NCBI RefSeq assembly: GCF_025698945.1
Contig: NZ_JAILWM010000005.1
Location: 62,001 to 126,000, forward strand
DNA: 64,000 bases
Reading direction: 5' to 3'
DNA from: Nitrosopumilus sp.
Lineage (GTDB): Archaea; Thermoproteota; Nitrososphaeria; Nitrososphaerales; Nitrosopumilaceae
Shown: piece by piece, positions 9,034 through 18,136 of the stretch
Position numbering within the stretch: position 1 is the stretch's first letter
Layout: each line of letters opens with the position of its first letter
The notes under the pieces: generated by a model
Seen by the model: only the letters and a program-made list of their open reading frames with translations
Told to the model about the DNA's origin: nothing
The model's database searches: none
Program-made: the position numbers and the translations under genes

Positions 9034-11181
9034 TTATTCAAAAAGATTTGTGGCACTATACTCATCATTGACTTCATAAACAAAAACTCCAATTACCGGC
9101 CCTACTTTTTGGTCAGTAAATGAGGGTGATGCATATACCAATTGTAATGGCCCATTACCGTCTGAAGGATATTTTATATCATCAACATATACCCCTGTAT
9201 ATCCAGGAACATATACAGCAGATTGTTGGTTGTTATTGAAATTAACATATGCAAGAGTTGAGAAAGGGATCATTTTGCCTAGTAATGTCTCATTCCAGAA
9301 ATAGTCAGTTCCACTAATTCCATCTGTCTGAAGATACTTTGCTACTGGTTCACCTGCAATTCTCATAAACCATTGTTTTTTGGATTCATCACCTCCACCA
9401 GATAAAAGGTAAAGATTTCTTTCATCAGGTATGTTTAGTTTTTGTGCTGCAACAAAAACTAAAACATAATCACTTCCCATTTCTTGAAGCATCATCCATG
9501 CGTCATCAGGTGAACTAAGAAAAATCTTGGCAATATTTTGAATTTGAATTGCATCAATTGTTGCATTATCTGCAAGTGTAGTTCTATCGGACATTGTGGT
9601 AATCCAATATCCATAATCCCACCAAGCAGTAACAACAGAATCTGGCGGAGTGTTTACTTTAATCCATTCTAGTGTATCTTTCCAATCATTTGTTGCAATC
9701 TGATAGTTTGTTCCACCATTAAGGATAGTTGGAGGAACATCAACAACAGAAATCCAATTTCCATTAGCAGGTGTCATTAACGGAGAAATTATAAAAATCA
9801 GGATAACACCGACGCTAGAAAATTTTATTATTTTATCTTTATTAGTAAAAATTGGTTTTTTGAAATTAATTATTTCTTTTAGAATTATTGATAATCCTAT
9901 TGATGAAAGAATAATTATAGAAAGGGATGCAAATAATTCCAATCTCAAAAATGCAGAGCTTACATATACGCCCGTAATTCCAAAAATTAATGCAAACCAA
10001 ATCATATCATTTGAAAAAGCATTAAGAGAACTAGATTTTATTTTATTGAAAAGGATCCATGCACCTAAACCAGCAAAAATCATCAAAATAGAATGCATGA
10101 AAAATGATTGTGAGATGGTAGTTGTTGCATGTTCGGCAACAGAGTCAACCAAAGGATCAGTAGTCGTTAAAAATGGATTAATTGCATTAAGATATCTAAA
10201 ACTTGGCAGAGGCAAAAATTGAGAATCAGCATTGATAATAATTAAAGCAGAACCCACTAGGATTATTGCTAATAATAATAACAAACAATTTCGTATTACT
10301 TTTTCAGGTTTGCTGATCTTTTGAATAAAACTACATACAACAAAAAAAGCAGTGGGTGCAATTAATGAAACTCCTCCCAAGCCAAGTACAAACCCTGCCC
10401 CTGGTCTCTCAAACATCATTACAGTTGCCAAAAATGAAATTACAAACATCGGAATACTCCATATCAGAATTCCAAAATCTTTTCTAAGAAATGGAAGTGC
10501 AAGCAGAAATATGCCTACAGGAATTATGAAAAACTGAATTCCTCCCCAAGATGCAAGACCAAATCCCAACAATATTCCTCCTGCAATCATCTTAGAGATT
10601 GTAATTTTTTTATTCTCAGACTTTATTGCGCTCAAAAATAGATAAACCCCCAGCAGTCCATAAAACAATCCCAATGGTTCTGATTTGAACCACCCTAATG
10701 TTCCTCTTAGAATTATTGGAACAGATACTGAATATAGTAAAGCTGCAAACAATCCTGCAGATGTTCCTCCTACTACCCGGACTAAAGCAAATATTATGAT
10801 TGCAGTTAACGAACCAATAACTGCAGGAAATAAAATTGTAAAGTCGTATAGATCTGAATTGCCACCAAAGATTTGATATGTAATAGCTGCAGTTACATGC
10901 AACATTACCTGTGAGCTACCTGAAACATTTCTTCCTTCAGGATACCAACTCTTATCATCATGCCAATCAAAATATGCAGATGGACCATTATTTACTAAAA
11001 ATTCAGTTGCGCGAAAATTAAAAAATGGATCAAACTCATTTAATTCAAATCCATAGTCTGCTCCTTGGGAGCGAACCATCATAGATATTGAAAATGACAA
11101 AATCAAGACACCTATTATCAGTAAATGATTTAATCTGAAATCAAAATTGCCTACTTGAAATAGGCTAGCTCTTGCATTCAA
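9034..11181 (-). CDS. aglB: Oligosaccharyltransferase AglB/STT3 family
   Basis: A 715-residue multispanning membrane enzyme that moves a lipid-linked glycan onto Asn-X-Ser/Thr of exported proteins. About a dozen hydrophobic segments fill the N-terminal two thirds. The first acidic metal-binding motif is in ELNEFDPFFNFRAT (Asp at about 51), and the sequon-binding WWDYGYW motif lies at about 520-526. The C-terminal part is a soluble domain of about 190 residues ending in LFE. The start is TTG at 11181; an in-frame stop lies a few codons upstream. Its place immediately beside the sugar-biosynthesis genes suggests that the glycan they make is attached to surface proteins such as the S-layer. Confidence 0.93.
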   Translation of the reverse strand: MNARASLFQVGNFDFRLNHLLIIGVLILSFSISMMVRSQGADYGFELNEFDPFFNFRATEFLVNNGPSAYFDWHDDKSWYPEGRNVSGSSQVMLHVTAAITYQIFGGNSDLYDFTILFPAVIGSLTAIIIFALVRVVGGTSAGLFAALLYSVSVPIILRGTLGWFKSEPLGLFYGLLGVYLFLSAIKSENKKITISKMIAGGILLGFGLASWGGIQFFIIPVGIFLLALPFLRKDFGILIWSIPMFVISFLATVMMFERPGAGFVLGLGGVSLIAPTAFFVVCSFIQKISKPEKVIRNCLLLLLAIILVGSALIIINADSQFLPLPSFRYLNAINPFLTTTDPLVDSVAEHATTTISQSFFMHSILMIFAGLGAWILFNKIKSSSLNAFSNDMIWFALIFGITGVYVSSAFLRLELFASLSIIILSSIGLSIILKEIINFKKPIFTNKDKIIKFSSVGVILIFIISPLMTPANGNWISVVDVPPTILNGGTNYQIATNDWKDTLEWIKVNTPPDSVVTAWWDYGYWITTMSDRTTLADNATIDAIQIQNIAKIFLSSPDDAWMMLQEMGSDYVLVFVAAQKLNIPDERNLYLLSGGGDESKKQWFMRIAGEPVAKYLQTDGISGTDYFWNETLLGKMIPFSTLAYVNFNNNQQSAVYVPGYTGVYVDDIKYPSDGNGPLQLVYASPSFTDQKVGPVIGVFVYEVNDEYSATNLFE

Positions 11182-11244
11182 TGAATTTGTAATAATTTGT
11201 GTGGTTATTACTCTTTTGAAAAAAATTCGTCTAAGAAATCAGAT

Positions 11245-12909
11245 TTACATTGTTGCTTGGGCAGCATCATGAAACATTTGGCTCTTTGCACAACCAGCAG
11301 CAAGCTCATCTCCTGCTCCACGTCTCATAAGACCACGATAAAGACCATCTTCTAATTTGACGCCTTCTCTTTCTTCCCATTCCTCTACAGTAATAGAATA
11401 TTTCTTTTGGATTCTATCCCTATACCATTCTGGAATAACATTAAATGCACAGAATGGAACAATTCTAAGGTCAGGAGTTAGATAGTGAATATCACATCTT
11501 TGTAGTCTTTCCAAGTCTTCGTTGTATTTATCTTGGAAGTGCATCATACCAAGGAATAATCCTTTGACATGCCACGAACCAACTGAATCAAATGATCTCT
11601 TCATCAAAATGTTACCAAACATCTTTGCCAAATCTAATCCTGCTGGTTGTTTCTTTGTATCAACAAAGCCTTTGAGTTTCCTTACAACTTCAAGCATTGT
11701 AAAGTACTTGTTTTTACCAGAACGAATCTCTTCTGCTTTATCTTCAAATAATTCCAGCATTCCTTGAATGTCACAGAATTTTGTTAATGGAACAAATTTC
11801 TTTGTTTCTTCATCTTCAAAGATGTATGTTCCTGCACCACAAGCAAAGTGAATTGATAATTCATATTTTGGCTTGCTTGAGAATGCTTCAATTACGTTTG
11901 TTAATGGCATGCAACTTGGGACTGGGAACCAGTCATCAACAGTTACCTCACCATTTGTTTGCTCTTCGATTCTTTGAATACAATCAGGAATTGTAATTCT
12001 ATATTTCTCACGCTCAGACTTGCCCATTCTACCAGTTAGTGATACTGGTTGGAAGTTTACAGCATGAACTACATCCATGTTCTTTTGAGCATATCTGATA
12101 ATTCCACCTAATTCATGATCATTAATTGATTTGATAACGGTTGGGACAAATACTACAGTAGTACCGGTTTTTCTGCAACTATCAAGTGCATATGGAATCT
12201 CCCAGTGATTCTTTGGGTTTGTTCTAGCAGTTACGCCATCAAAAGATAGATACAAGTTGTTGCATCCAGCAAGTCTTACTTCTCTTGCTGCTTCAGGATC
12301 CATTGCATGTCGGATTCCATTTGTGTTCATTTGAATATGGTCAACACCTTCTTCTTTCATTATTTTAATAACATCAGCAATATCTTCTCTGAGCATTGGC
12401 TCACCGCCAGTAATCTGCATAGAGTTTCCTGGAATTGGTCTCTCAGCCCTTAGTGTCTTCATCATTGCTCTGACTTGAGTATGATCTGGCTCATACATGT
12501 AAGCGCCTTCAAGGCCTTTCTTTACATAGAAAAAGCAATACCAGCATGTCAAATCACATCTATTAGTTACAATCATGTTTGCTAATCCACTGTGAGACAA
12601 GTGATTAGAGCACAATCCACAGTTGTTTGGACAGGAACATTTGTCAATCATTACGTTTGGAGCATGAGCGCCTTTACCATCCATCCAATATGTGCTGAAT
12701 TTCTTGTACATCTCATAAGATCCAAAGTATAATTCCTCACATTCACCGTGAGTTGGACATACTTTGGACATGAAGACTTTGTTATCTCTCTCAAAGACCT
12801 CTGCATCAAGTATCATGTTACAGTCAGGACATATGCTTTGAGTGAATCGAATTGTGGATTTTTTACCTAAATTTTTAGTTGATTGATTAGATATCTGAAT
12901 TAGAGCCAT
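11245..12909 (-). CDS. tes: Radical SAM protein, tetraether lipid synthase-like (Tes/GDGT-MAS)
   Basis: A 554-residue radical SAM enzyme. The [4Fe-4S]-SAM motif is CDLTCWYC with cysteines at about 118, 122 and 125. Before it lies a rubredoxin-like part (CPDC at 27-30, CPTH at 51-54) and a cysteine cluster at 91, 93, 97 and 100, and more cysteines follow in the C-terminal third. ITGGEP and MNTNG are also present. This layout matches the archaeal family that includes the Methanocaldococcus tetraether synthase MJ0619, which joins two archaeol tails into membrane-spanning GDGT lipids. Assigning that exact reaction rests on remembered family resemblance. It is transcribed divergently from a TrmB gene across 77 bases. 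A TATA-like box about 29-35 bases upstream of the ATG suggests a leaderless mRNA. Confidence 0.78.
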   Translation of the reverse strand: MALIQISNQSTKNLGKKSTIRFTQSICPDCNMILDAEVFERDNKVFMSKVCPTHGECEELYFGSYEMYKKFSTYWMDGKGAHAPNVMIDKCSCPNNCGLCSNHLSHSGLANMIVTNRCDLTCWYCFFYVKKGLEGAYMYEPDHTQVRAMMKTLRAERPIPGNSMQITGGEPMLREDIADVIKIMKEEGVDHIQMNTNGIRHAMDPEAAREVRLAGCNNLYLSFDGVTARTNPKNHWEIPYALDSCRKTGTTVVFVPTVIKSINDHELGGIIRYAQKNMDVVHAVNFQPVSLTGRMGKSEREKYRITIPDCIQRIEEQTNGEVTVDDWFPVPSCMPLTNVIEAFSSKPKYELSIHFACGAGTYIFEDEETKKFVPLTKFCDIQGMLELFEDKAEEIRSGKNKYFTMLEVVRKLKGFVDTKKQPAGLDLAKMFGNILMKRSFDSVGSWHVKGLFLGMMHFQDKYNEDLERLQRCDIHYLTPDLRIVPFCAFNVIPEWYRDRIQKKYSITVEEWEEREGVKLEDGLYRGLMRRGAGDELAAGCAKSQMFHDAAQATM

Positions 12910-12989
12910 GCCTACAACGGTGATTTTTCCAAATTAGTATATAATCCATTTCATACTTGGCCCCGTGTGCAATTTAGGATGTAGGCATG
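12907..12989. promoter_or_regulatory. Divergent tes/trmB control region with perfect 10-bp inverted repeat
   Basis: CATGCCTACA at 12907-12916 and its exact reverse complement TGTAGGCATG at 12980-12989 sit at the two ends of the intergenic region. Each arm contains the ATG of its gene, so both genes begin with the same bases around the start codon. TATATAA at 12938-12944 lies at the right distance for leaderless transcription of the radical SAM gene on the minus strand. The arms could be operator half-sites for the adjacent TrmB regulator, or a shared 5' mRNA element. The repeat is directly visible; the function is inferred. Confidence 0.6.
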
Positions 12990-13793
12990 CGTGATTTAAA
13001 TAGCAAAAATGATCGACTAGATCGCATGAGTATCTCTGACAAGACAAAAAAAGCATTAGAGAAAATTGGACTAACAAGTTATGAGATCAGAACATTTGCT
13101 GCTTTGCTCAAGTCAGGAGAGTTAACAGCATCAGACCTAAGTCAAAAGTCAGGAGTTCCATATTCTAAAATTTACGAAGTGTTAGGAACTCTAGAAGACA
13201 AAGGTTGGATTGGTTCAGATGATGCAAGACCAACAAAATATTTTGCAAAATCACCATCAACAGGATTAGAGACTACAAAGCAGAAAATGGAAAATGATTT
13301 TTCTCAGAATCAAAGTGTAATTTTAAATGAATTAGTACCATTGTATGAGAAAAGTGGAACAAGTGAAAGACCTGATATTTGGGTACTCTCAGGAGCTATA
13401 AACATTGCAGCTAAAATTTTAGAAATGGTAGAGACTTGCCGAAATGAAGTAATGATAGCATTACCAGAAGCTGGAGAAGAACTAGTAAAACAAGCATTAC
13501 CAAAACTAAGATCACTTCATGACAAAGGAGTAGATATTACAATATTAACATCAGATAAGATGGACAAGGAATCAATCAAGGCAATCAAGAGAGTTGCAAC
13601 TGTAAAAATCAAAAAGGGTTTGTTTGGTGGAGGCATAATTTCAGACAAAAGATATGTTGTGATTCTTTTAGGCCCTGAGATTGGAGGAACAAATTCATCA
13701 GATGTTGTAGCAATATGGGCAGATCATGCAGGACTAGCAGGATTTGCACGAAATTACTTTGAATATTTATTAAAAGATTCAAAGGTGATATAG
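12987..13793 (+). CDS. TrmB-family transcriptional regulator
   Basis: A 268-residue regulator with an N-terminal winged helix (ALEKIGLTSYEIRTFAALL, then SGVPYSKIYEVLGTLEDKG, residues about 23-75), a short linker helix, and a C-terminal effector-type domain as in TrmB proteins. Archaeal TrmB proteins repress or activate metabolic genes in response to sugars or other ligands. It is divergent from the Tes-like gene, and a 10-bp inverted repeat spans the pair, so local control of lipid synthesis is a reasonable guess. A second ATG 13 codons in is possible but would shorten only the variable N-terminus. It is followed by the DtxR-like gene with one base between. Confidence 0.88.
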   Translation: MRDLNSKNDRLDRMSISDKTKKALEKIGLTSYEIRTFAALLKSGELTASDLSQKSGVPYSKIYEVLGTLEDKGWIGSDDARPTKYFAKSPSTGLETTKQKMENDFSQNQSVILNELVPLYEKSGTSERPDIWVLSGAINIAAKILEMVETCRNEVMIALPEAGEELVKQALPKLRSLHDKGVDITILTSDKMDKESIKAIKRVATVKIKKGLFGGGIISDKRYVVILLGPEIGGTNSSDVVAIWADHAGLAGFARNYFEYLLKDSKVI

Positions 13794-13794
13794 T

Positions 13795-14247
13795 ATGGAT
13801 TCTCTAGATGATGAAGAAGTTCTGTTTGTAGGAACTGCTGATGCTGAACATGTTGAAATGTATCTAAAGGCAATTTGGCACATTAAAGAGAGAGGAGAAG
13901 AAGTTAAGATTAGCACAATAGCTAAAATGCTCAATGTCAGACAACCTAGTGTTGTTCAAATGCTCAAAAAACTAAATGGAAAGAATTTGGTAAATTACAA
14001 TAAAGCAGGAGTTAAACTCACAGAAGATGGAGAAAAAATTGGTTCTAGTATGATGAGAAATAGTAGATTATTAGAAGTTCTGATGGATAGTGCTCTCAAA
14101 GTAGAAATTGATGAAGAAATGGTATGTGGGATTGAACATCATATGAACAAACAATTTACCGATGCGCTTTGTACAATGTTAAAACATCCAAGAAAATGTC
14201 CCCATGATCATAAAATTCCAATGGGCGAATGCTGCAAATCTTCATAA
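13795..14247 (+). CDS. DtxR/MntR-family metal-dependent regulator
   Basis: A 150-residue protein with an N-terminal winged helix (YLKAIWHI, then ISTIAKMLNVRQPSVVQMLKKL, near 22-58) and a dimerisation and metal-binding region with VCGIEHHM and a His/Cys-rich tail (CPHDHK, ECC). These are features of iron or manganese-sensing DtxR/IdeR/MntR repressors. It lacks the SH3-like third domain. It begins one base after the TrmB stop, so the two regulators are almost certainly on one transcript. Target genes cannot be deduced; transport or iron-sulfur demand is typical. Confidence 0.87.
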   Translation: MDSLDDEEVLFVGTADAEHVEMYLKAIWHIKERGEEVKISTIAKMLNVRQPSVVQMLKKLNGKNLVNYNKAGVKLTEDGEKIGSSMMRNSRLLEVLMDSALKVEIDEEMVCGIEHHMNKQFTDALCTMLKHPRKCPHDHKIPMGECCKSS

Positions 14248-14296
14248 CAAAAACATTATCCCAAAAGATATATCATCTTAGAAATAATATTTAATC

Positions 14297-14461
14297 ATGG
14301 CATGCTTTTGTGGATGTGAAACATATGAAAAATATGAAGATGGGTTCAAAATTGCATGTGTAAAATGCGGTCACGGACCACAAAATCATGATGAAGAATT
14401 CAGAGCGGCTGCAAGAAAGAATGAATCCCAAAGTCAAAAACGTGATGCAGATTTCGGATAA
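14297..14461 (+). CDS. Small Cys-rich protein, 54 residues
   Basis: An ATG-initiated frame of 55 codons that ends immediately before the stop of the convergent UPF0047 gene. It begins MACFCGCETYEKY, continues with CVKCGHG and has a basic, charged tail. The pair of Cys motifs suggests a single zinc-ribbon knuckle. It lies 49 bases after the DtxR-like gene on the same strand and may share its mRNA. No function is recognised. The ordered Cys motifs and tight packing argue that it is real. Confidence 0.6.
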   Translation: MACFCGCETYEKYEDGFKIACVKCGHGPQNHDEEFRAAARKNESQSQKRDADFG

Positions 14462-14881
14462 TTACTCACCAATAATTTTAACCAAAACTCGCTTTGGTCT
14501 TTTTCCATCAAACTCTCCATAGAAGATTTGCTCCCATGGACCAAAATCTAATTGACCATTTGTTATAGCCACTACAACCTCTCTTCCCATTACTTGTCGT
14601 TTAAGATGTGCATCTGCATTATCTTCCCCAGTGTTATTGTGTTCATATTGAGAAACTGGTTCATGTGGTGCTAATCCTTCCAACCACTTTTCATAATCGT
14701 GATGAAGTCCACTTTCATTATCATTAATGAAAACGCTTGCAGTAATGTGCATTGCATTGACAAGACATAGTCCTTCTTGGATTTTGCTTTTTGAAACTAA
14801 TTTTCTTACATCAGGTGTAATGTTAACAAATGCTCGTCTGGTTTTAACTTGAAATGTTAGATATTCAGTTAGAGATTTCAT
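14462..14881 (-). CDS. UPF0047/YjbQ family protein
   Basis: A 139-residue single-domain protein. The pattern [37 protein letters not shown] and [16 protein letters not shown] is diagnostic of the YjbQ/UPF0047 family. Members have weak thiamine-phosphate synthase activity in some bacteria, but the main role is unsettled. The conserved His and Asp/Glu residues of the family appear intact. It is convergent with the small Cys-rich gene with no gap. Confidence 0.92.
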   Translation of the reverse strand: MKSLTEYLTFQVKTRRAFVNITPDVRKLVSKSKIQEGLCLVNAMHITASVFINDNESGLHHDYEKWLEGLAPHEPVSQYEHNNTGEDNADAHLKRQVMGREVVVAITNGQLDFGPWEQIFYGEFDGKRPKRVLVKIIGE

Positions 14882-14976
14882 ATGATTAATAGAAAATCAT
14901 CCATTAAAATACTAAAGCAGGCTCAGAACTCAAGATCCTCATCACCAATCAAAGGGATAGGTTCATCACAGCCTGC

Positions 14977-15468
14977 ATGCCATATTTGAGGCAGATTCCT
15001 ATTGAGTCTTTCAAGAAGCTTGATAAATGGCCAAGAGTTCAATCATTCAAAATGGTTGCAATTGATACTCCTGCCTCATTGGAAAGTTTTAGAAGATTTA
15101 TCATTTCTAGTACATGCAAATCATATGCACCAAGAAGTTATTTGGATGATTTTGAGGTTTTTGCAGAAAGAGAAGATGAACTAGGAGCAATTTATGTGGA
15201 AGCAGCTGATAAAGTCACATTAAAAAAAATTAGAGACATTACATTTGTTAATGCTAGAGATGTTTTAGGAATTATTTATAATTCAAAGAGTGGAAATACA
15301 TCTCTGAAATGGCGTCAAATTCGAAGAACTAATGGAAAAGTTTCTGGTGAAGCTTCTGCAAACTCACTAACAAATCTTGCAGAATCAGGAGTTCTAACCT
15401 TGGATTGGGTTGAAAACTACCTAAAGAAAAAATCAGAAGAAACAAAAACTAACGAAGTTACAAGCTAA
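14977..15468 (+). CDS. Conserved hypothetical protein
   Basis: A 163-residue soluble protein with no motif that I recognise. It has mixed charge, no membrane segment, and ends with a Lys/Glu/Thr-rich tail. The N-terminus MPYLRQIPIESFKKLDKWP follows an ATG at 14977. It lies 33 bases upstream of the Pelota gene on the same strand and may be co-transcribed, so a translation or RNA-related role is possible but unsupported. Confidence 0.7.
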   Translation: MPYLRQIPIESFKKLDKWPRVQSFKMVAIDTPASLESFRRFIISSTCKSYAPRSYLDDFEVFAEREDELGAIYVEAADKVTLKKIRDITFVNARDVLGIIYNSKSGNTSLKWRQIRRTNGKVSGEASANSLTNLAESGVLTLDWVENYLKKKSEETKTNEVTS

Positions 15469-15501
15469 ACTCTTTTCTTTCTGTAGAATAGAGAGATAAT
15501 C

Positions 15502-16545
15502 ATGATTACAAAAATTATTGATGATAATTCAATTTCTGTAATACCAGAAGATTCCGATGATCTGTTAAGTTTACGTAGAATAATTAAAGAAAACGATAAA
15601 GTGGTTGGAGACACAACTAGAGTCCTAAAACAAGATAAGGATTATGCAAGACCAGACAAAGGTGAAAGAATCAAAATAAGAATTGCGTTAACTGTAGAAA
15701 AGATCTCACTTGATGATGTTTTAGACAGATTAAGAATTGGAGGTACAATTTCTGAATCAAGCAATGAATCAGTACCACATGGATCACACCATTCATTTAT
15801 TCTTAAAGTAAATGATGGAATTACAATTTCAAAGAAAAAATGGCTACCAATTGAAAAAAATCTTTTAGAGGCAAGTAATAATCAATTAGGCTTTGTACTT
15901 GTAGCCATAGATACTGCAGATTGTGGAATTGCAAGGCTTAGAGGAACACATTTGGAGTTTATGCCAAATATTTATTCAGGTTCAGGTGGGAAGAGATACA
16001 AAACCAATTTCAATATTGAAAAATTCTTTGAAAACATACAACAAGCTGTTTCAAGTATTATCAAAGAAGGTGATTCGCTTGTAATTTTTGGTCCAGGTGA
16101 AACTAAAAAAAGATTTTCAAATTTTATTGCAAAGTCACAAAAATACAAAATTCAAGTTGTTGAAGGTATTGATTCAGGTGGTGAAGATGGGATCTACACA
16201 TTTACCAAATCAAAGACAATGCAAGAGATAATGTCAGATAGTAAATTAGCTAAAGTTTCATCAATTATTGATGAAGTAATGCATTTGGTAAATAAAAAAA
16301 GTAGAAAATTTACTATGGGTTTTGATGAAACATATAATGCAAATCAAATTGGTGCAGTTGATTCGCTAGTTTTTTCAGACAAAGCAATTCAAGAAATTGA
16401 TGAGCAGAAAATGATTAATTTTTTAAATGATGTTGAAAGTAAGGGAGTTAAAATTTACAGTGTAGATTCATCTACAGATATAGGCTTAAGGGTAACAGGT
16501 CTAGGAGGAATAATTTCATTATTGCGTTATCCTGTTGAATCCTGA
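15502..16545 (+). CDS. pelA: Pelota/Dom34, mRNA surveillance factor
   Basis: A 347-residue protein with the three-domain Pelota layout: an N-terminal Sm-like domain (including VVGDTTRV near residue 35), a central eRF1 domain 2-like part, and a C-terminal eRF1 domain 3-like part. Pelota with aEF1A/aABCE1 rescues ribosomes stalled on broken or stop-less mRNAs; archaeal Pelota can also recognise stalled ribosomes without Hbs1. Length matches archaeal homologues. The last 19 bases overlap the convergent cutA gene. Confidence 0.93.
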   Translation: MITKIIDDNSISVIPEDSDDLLSLRRIIKENDKVVGDTTRVLKQDKDYARPDKGERIKIRIALTVEKISLDDVLDRLRIGGTISESSNESVPHGSHHSFILKVNDGITISKKKWLPIEKNLLEASNNQLGFVLVAIDTADCGIARLRGTHLEFMPNIYSGSGGKRYKTNFNIEKFFENIQQAVSSIIKEGDSLVIFGPGETKKRFSNFIAKSQKYKIQVVEGIDSGGEDGIYTFTKSKTMQEIMSDSKLAKVSSIIDEVMHLVNKKSRKFTMGFDETYNANQIGAVDSLVFSDKAIQEIDEQKMINFLNDVESKGVKIYSVDSSTDIGLRVTGLGGIISLLRYPVES

Positions 16546-16853
16546 GTTGTAGATTCTATTAACCAATTTAGATATGATTTGTTAATTGATGTTATATTCA
16601 CTTCTGCAATTTCTGGAACATCATATGGATGTGTTTCCTGAATTTTCTTTTTTACTAGTTTCTTATTTTTAGTCAATGTTTTAAAAATAGCTAGATATTC
16701 TGAAGTATTTTCTATTTTTTTATTCCATGAATAAACAGAAGAGATTTTTGAAATGTTTACACATGCTATATCGTTGTTTTTTACAAGTTCTTTTGCAATT
16801 TTTAAAATTGATTTTTTGTCAGGATAAGTAGAGATTATTATCACTGGTTTCAT
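16527..16853 (-). CDS. cutA: CutA1 divalent-cation tolerance-like protein
   Basis: A 108-residue CutA1 family protein. Visible family features are the first strand VIIISTYPDK, CVNIS, SVYSWNKKIE and HPYDVPEIAEV, the segment that packs the trimer. CutA1 forms ferredoxin-like trimers and binds copper in some species, but its role in metal tolerance is debated. Start ATG at 16853. It overlaps the 3' end of pelA by 19 bases on the other strand. Confidence 0.93.
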   Translation of the reverse strand: MKPVIIISTYPDKKSILKIAKELVKNNDIACVNISKISSVYSWNKKIENTSEYLAIFKTLTKNKKLVKKKIQETHPYDVPEIAEVNITSINKSYLNWLIESTTQDSTG

Positions 16854-16896
16854 AGTAACCGATAAATGTACGTACTTTAAAAAATTAACAATTAGT

Positions 16897-18093
16897 TTGG
16901 AACTTGATTTTATTACTCAGAATTCGATCATCTATGTGTTAATTGCATGGGTTGCAATTGTTATCATTGCAAAAGGTCTAAAATTTGAAAAGTATGGCTT
17001 TGAGATAAAGGCATATAGTTTAGTTTACAAAAATAAACAAGTCAATTCAGTATTAATCAAAATTTTGAGCAGAACAAAAAGAGGCATTAGAGTTTTTGCT
17101 GATGTAAGTGTAATTTCTGGATTTATTATGATGGGTTTTGCATTTTGGTTTTTGTTAAATAACGTTTCAAATTATTTTGTAGCTCAAAGTGAATTTTCTG
17201 AATTAACAGTATTAATTCCAGGAGTCACATTAACTTCATCATCATCAATTACTTACTTTTTGCTATCCATTCCAATTGTTCTAGTAATTCATGAAGGAGC
17301 ACATGGAATAGTTGCTGCATTAGAAAAAATCAAAATCAAAACTGGAGGATTTGCAATTTTTATTGCAATGTTTGCAGGATTTGTGGAACCAGACGAAGAA
17401 GAATTTGAAAAGGCTAAAAAGATTTCAAAACTAAGAGTAATTGGAGCAGGTGCTACATCAAATGTAATTTTTGCATTTATTTTAGGAGCAATTCTATTAA
17501 CAAATCCATTTTTTGCAATGGTTTTACCTGAACCACTTTTGAGTGCATTCTATGAATTGCCAGATGGTGTTTTAGTATTATCAATTATTGAAAATTCTGG
17601 AGCTGAAAAAGCGGGCTTGCAGGCAAATGATATAATAACTTCAATTAACGATATACCGATTCATAGTCCAATAGATTTTCCCAGTTTGAATCCTGGAGAA
17701 ACTGCAAGTGTTACGGTGATTAGAGACGGTCAATTGTTGAACTTTGGTGTAGAAATTACTCCATCACCTGAAGATCCAGATCGGGGATTAATTGGGATAA
17801 TGCGAGATAATACATTTGCATACAAACCTGTAATGAACTTCATCGAATGGAATGATCCCAATGTTTCAATGTTTTTGTTATGGCTTTGGATGATTTCATT
17901 TTTCATAGGAATTATCAACATGTTACCATTACCAATCCTGGATGGAGGAAAATTCATTCATACAATAATTGATAAGAGAATTTCAGATAAATCAATTAAT
18001 GGTGTAATGTGGGGAATCTACGCCTTCACTTTTGTCCTGTTTGGTCTCAATATTGCTTTATCATATATGAAATCGGGTTGGTTTACTATCTAA
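16897..18093 (+). CDS. M50 site-2-type membrane metalloprotease with PDZ domain
   Basis: A 398-residue intramembrane protease. The zinc motif HEGAH (residues 132-136) lies in a hydrophobic helix, and the third zinc ligand is in MLPLPILDGGK (Asp near 349). Between them is a PDZ domain of about 80 residues (ENSGAEKAGLQANDIITSIN near 232-251). At least six membrane segments are visible. Such enzymes cut transmembrane substrates and often release membrane-held regulators. The start is TTG at 16897. Confidence 0.92.
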   Translation: MELDFITQNSIIYVLIAWVAIVIIAKGLKFEKYGFEIKAYSLVYKNKQVNSVLIKILSRTKRGIRVFADVSVISGFIMMGFAFWFLLNNVSNYFVAQSEFSELTVLIPGVTLTSSSSITYFLLSIPIVLVIHEGAHGIVAALEKIKIKTGGFAIFIAMFAGFVEPDEEEFEKAKKISKLRVIGAGATSNVIFAFILGAILLTNPFFAMVLPEPLLSAFYELPDGVLVLSIIENSGAEKAGLQANDIITSINDIPIHSPIDFPSLNPGETASVTVIRDGQLLNFGVEITPSPEDPDRGLIGIMRDNTFAYKPVMNFIEWNDPNVSMFLLWLWMISFFIGIINMLPLPILDGGKFIHTIIDKRISDKSINGVMWGIYAFTFVLFGLNIALSYMKSGWFTI

Positions 18094-18136
18094 AAAATAC
18101 CTAAAGAATCATTAATGAAAAATTATATCTGAAATT

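Noticed and set aside
9860-10222. 120-codon plus-strand frame
   Set aside because: It is antisense to membrane segments of aglB.
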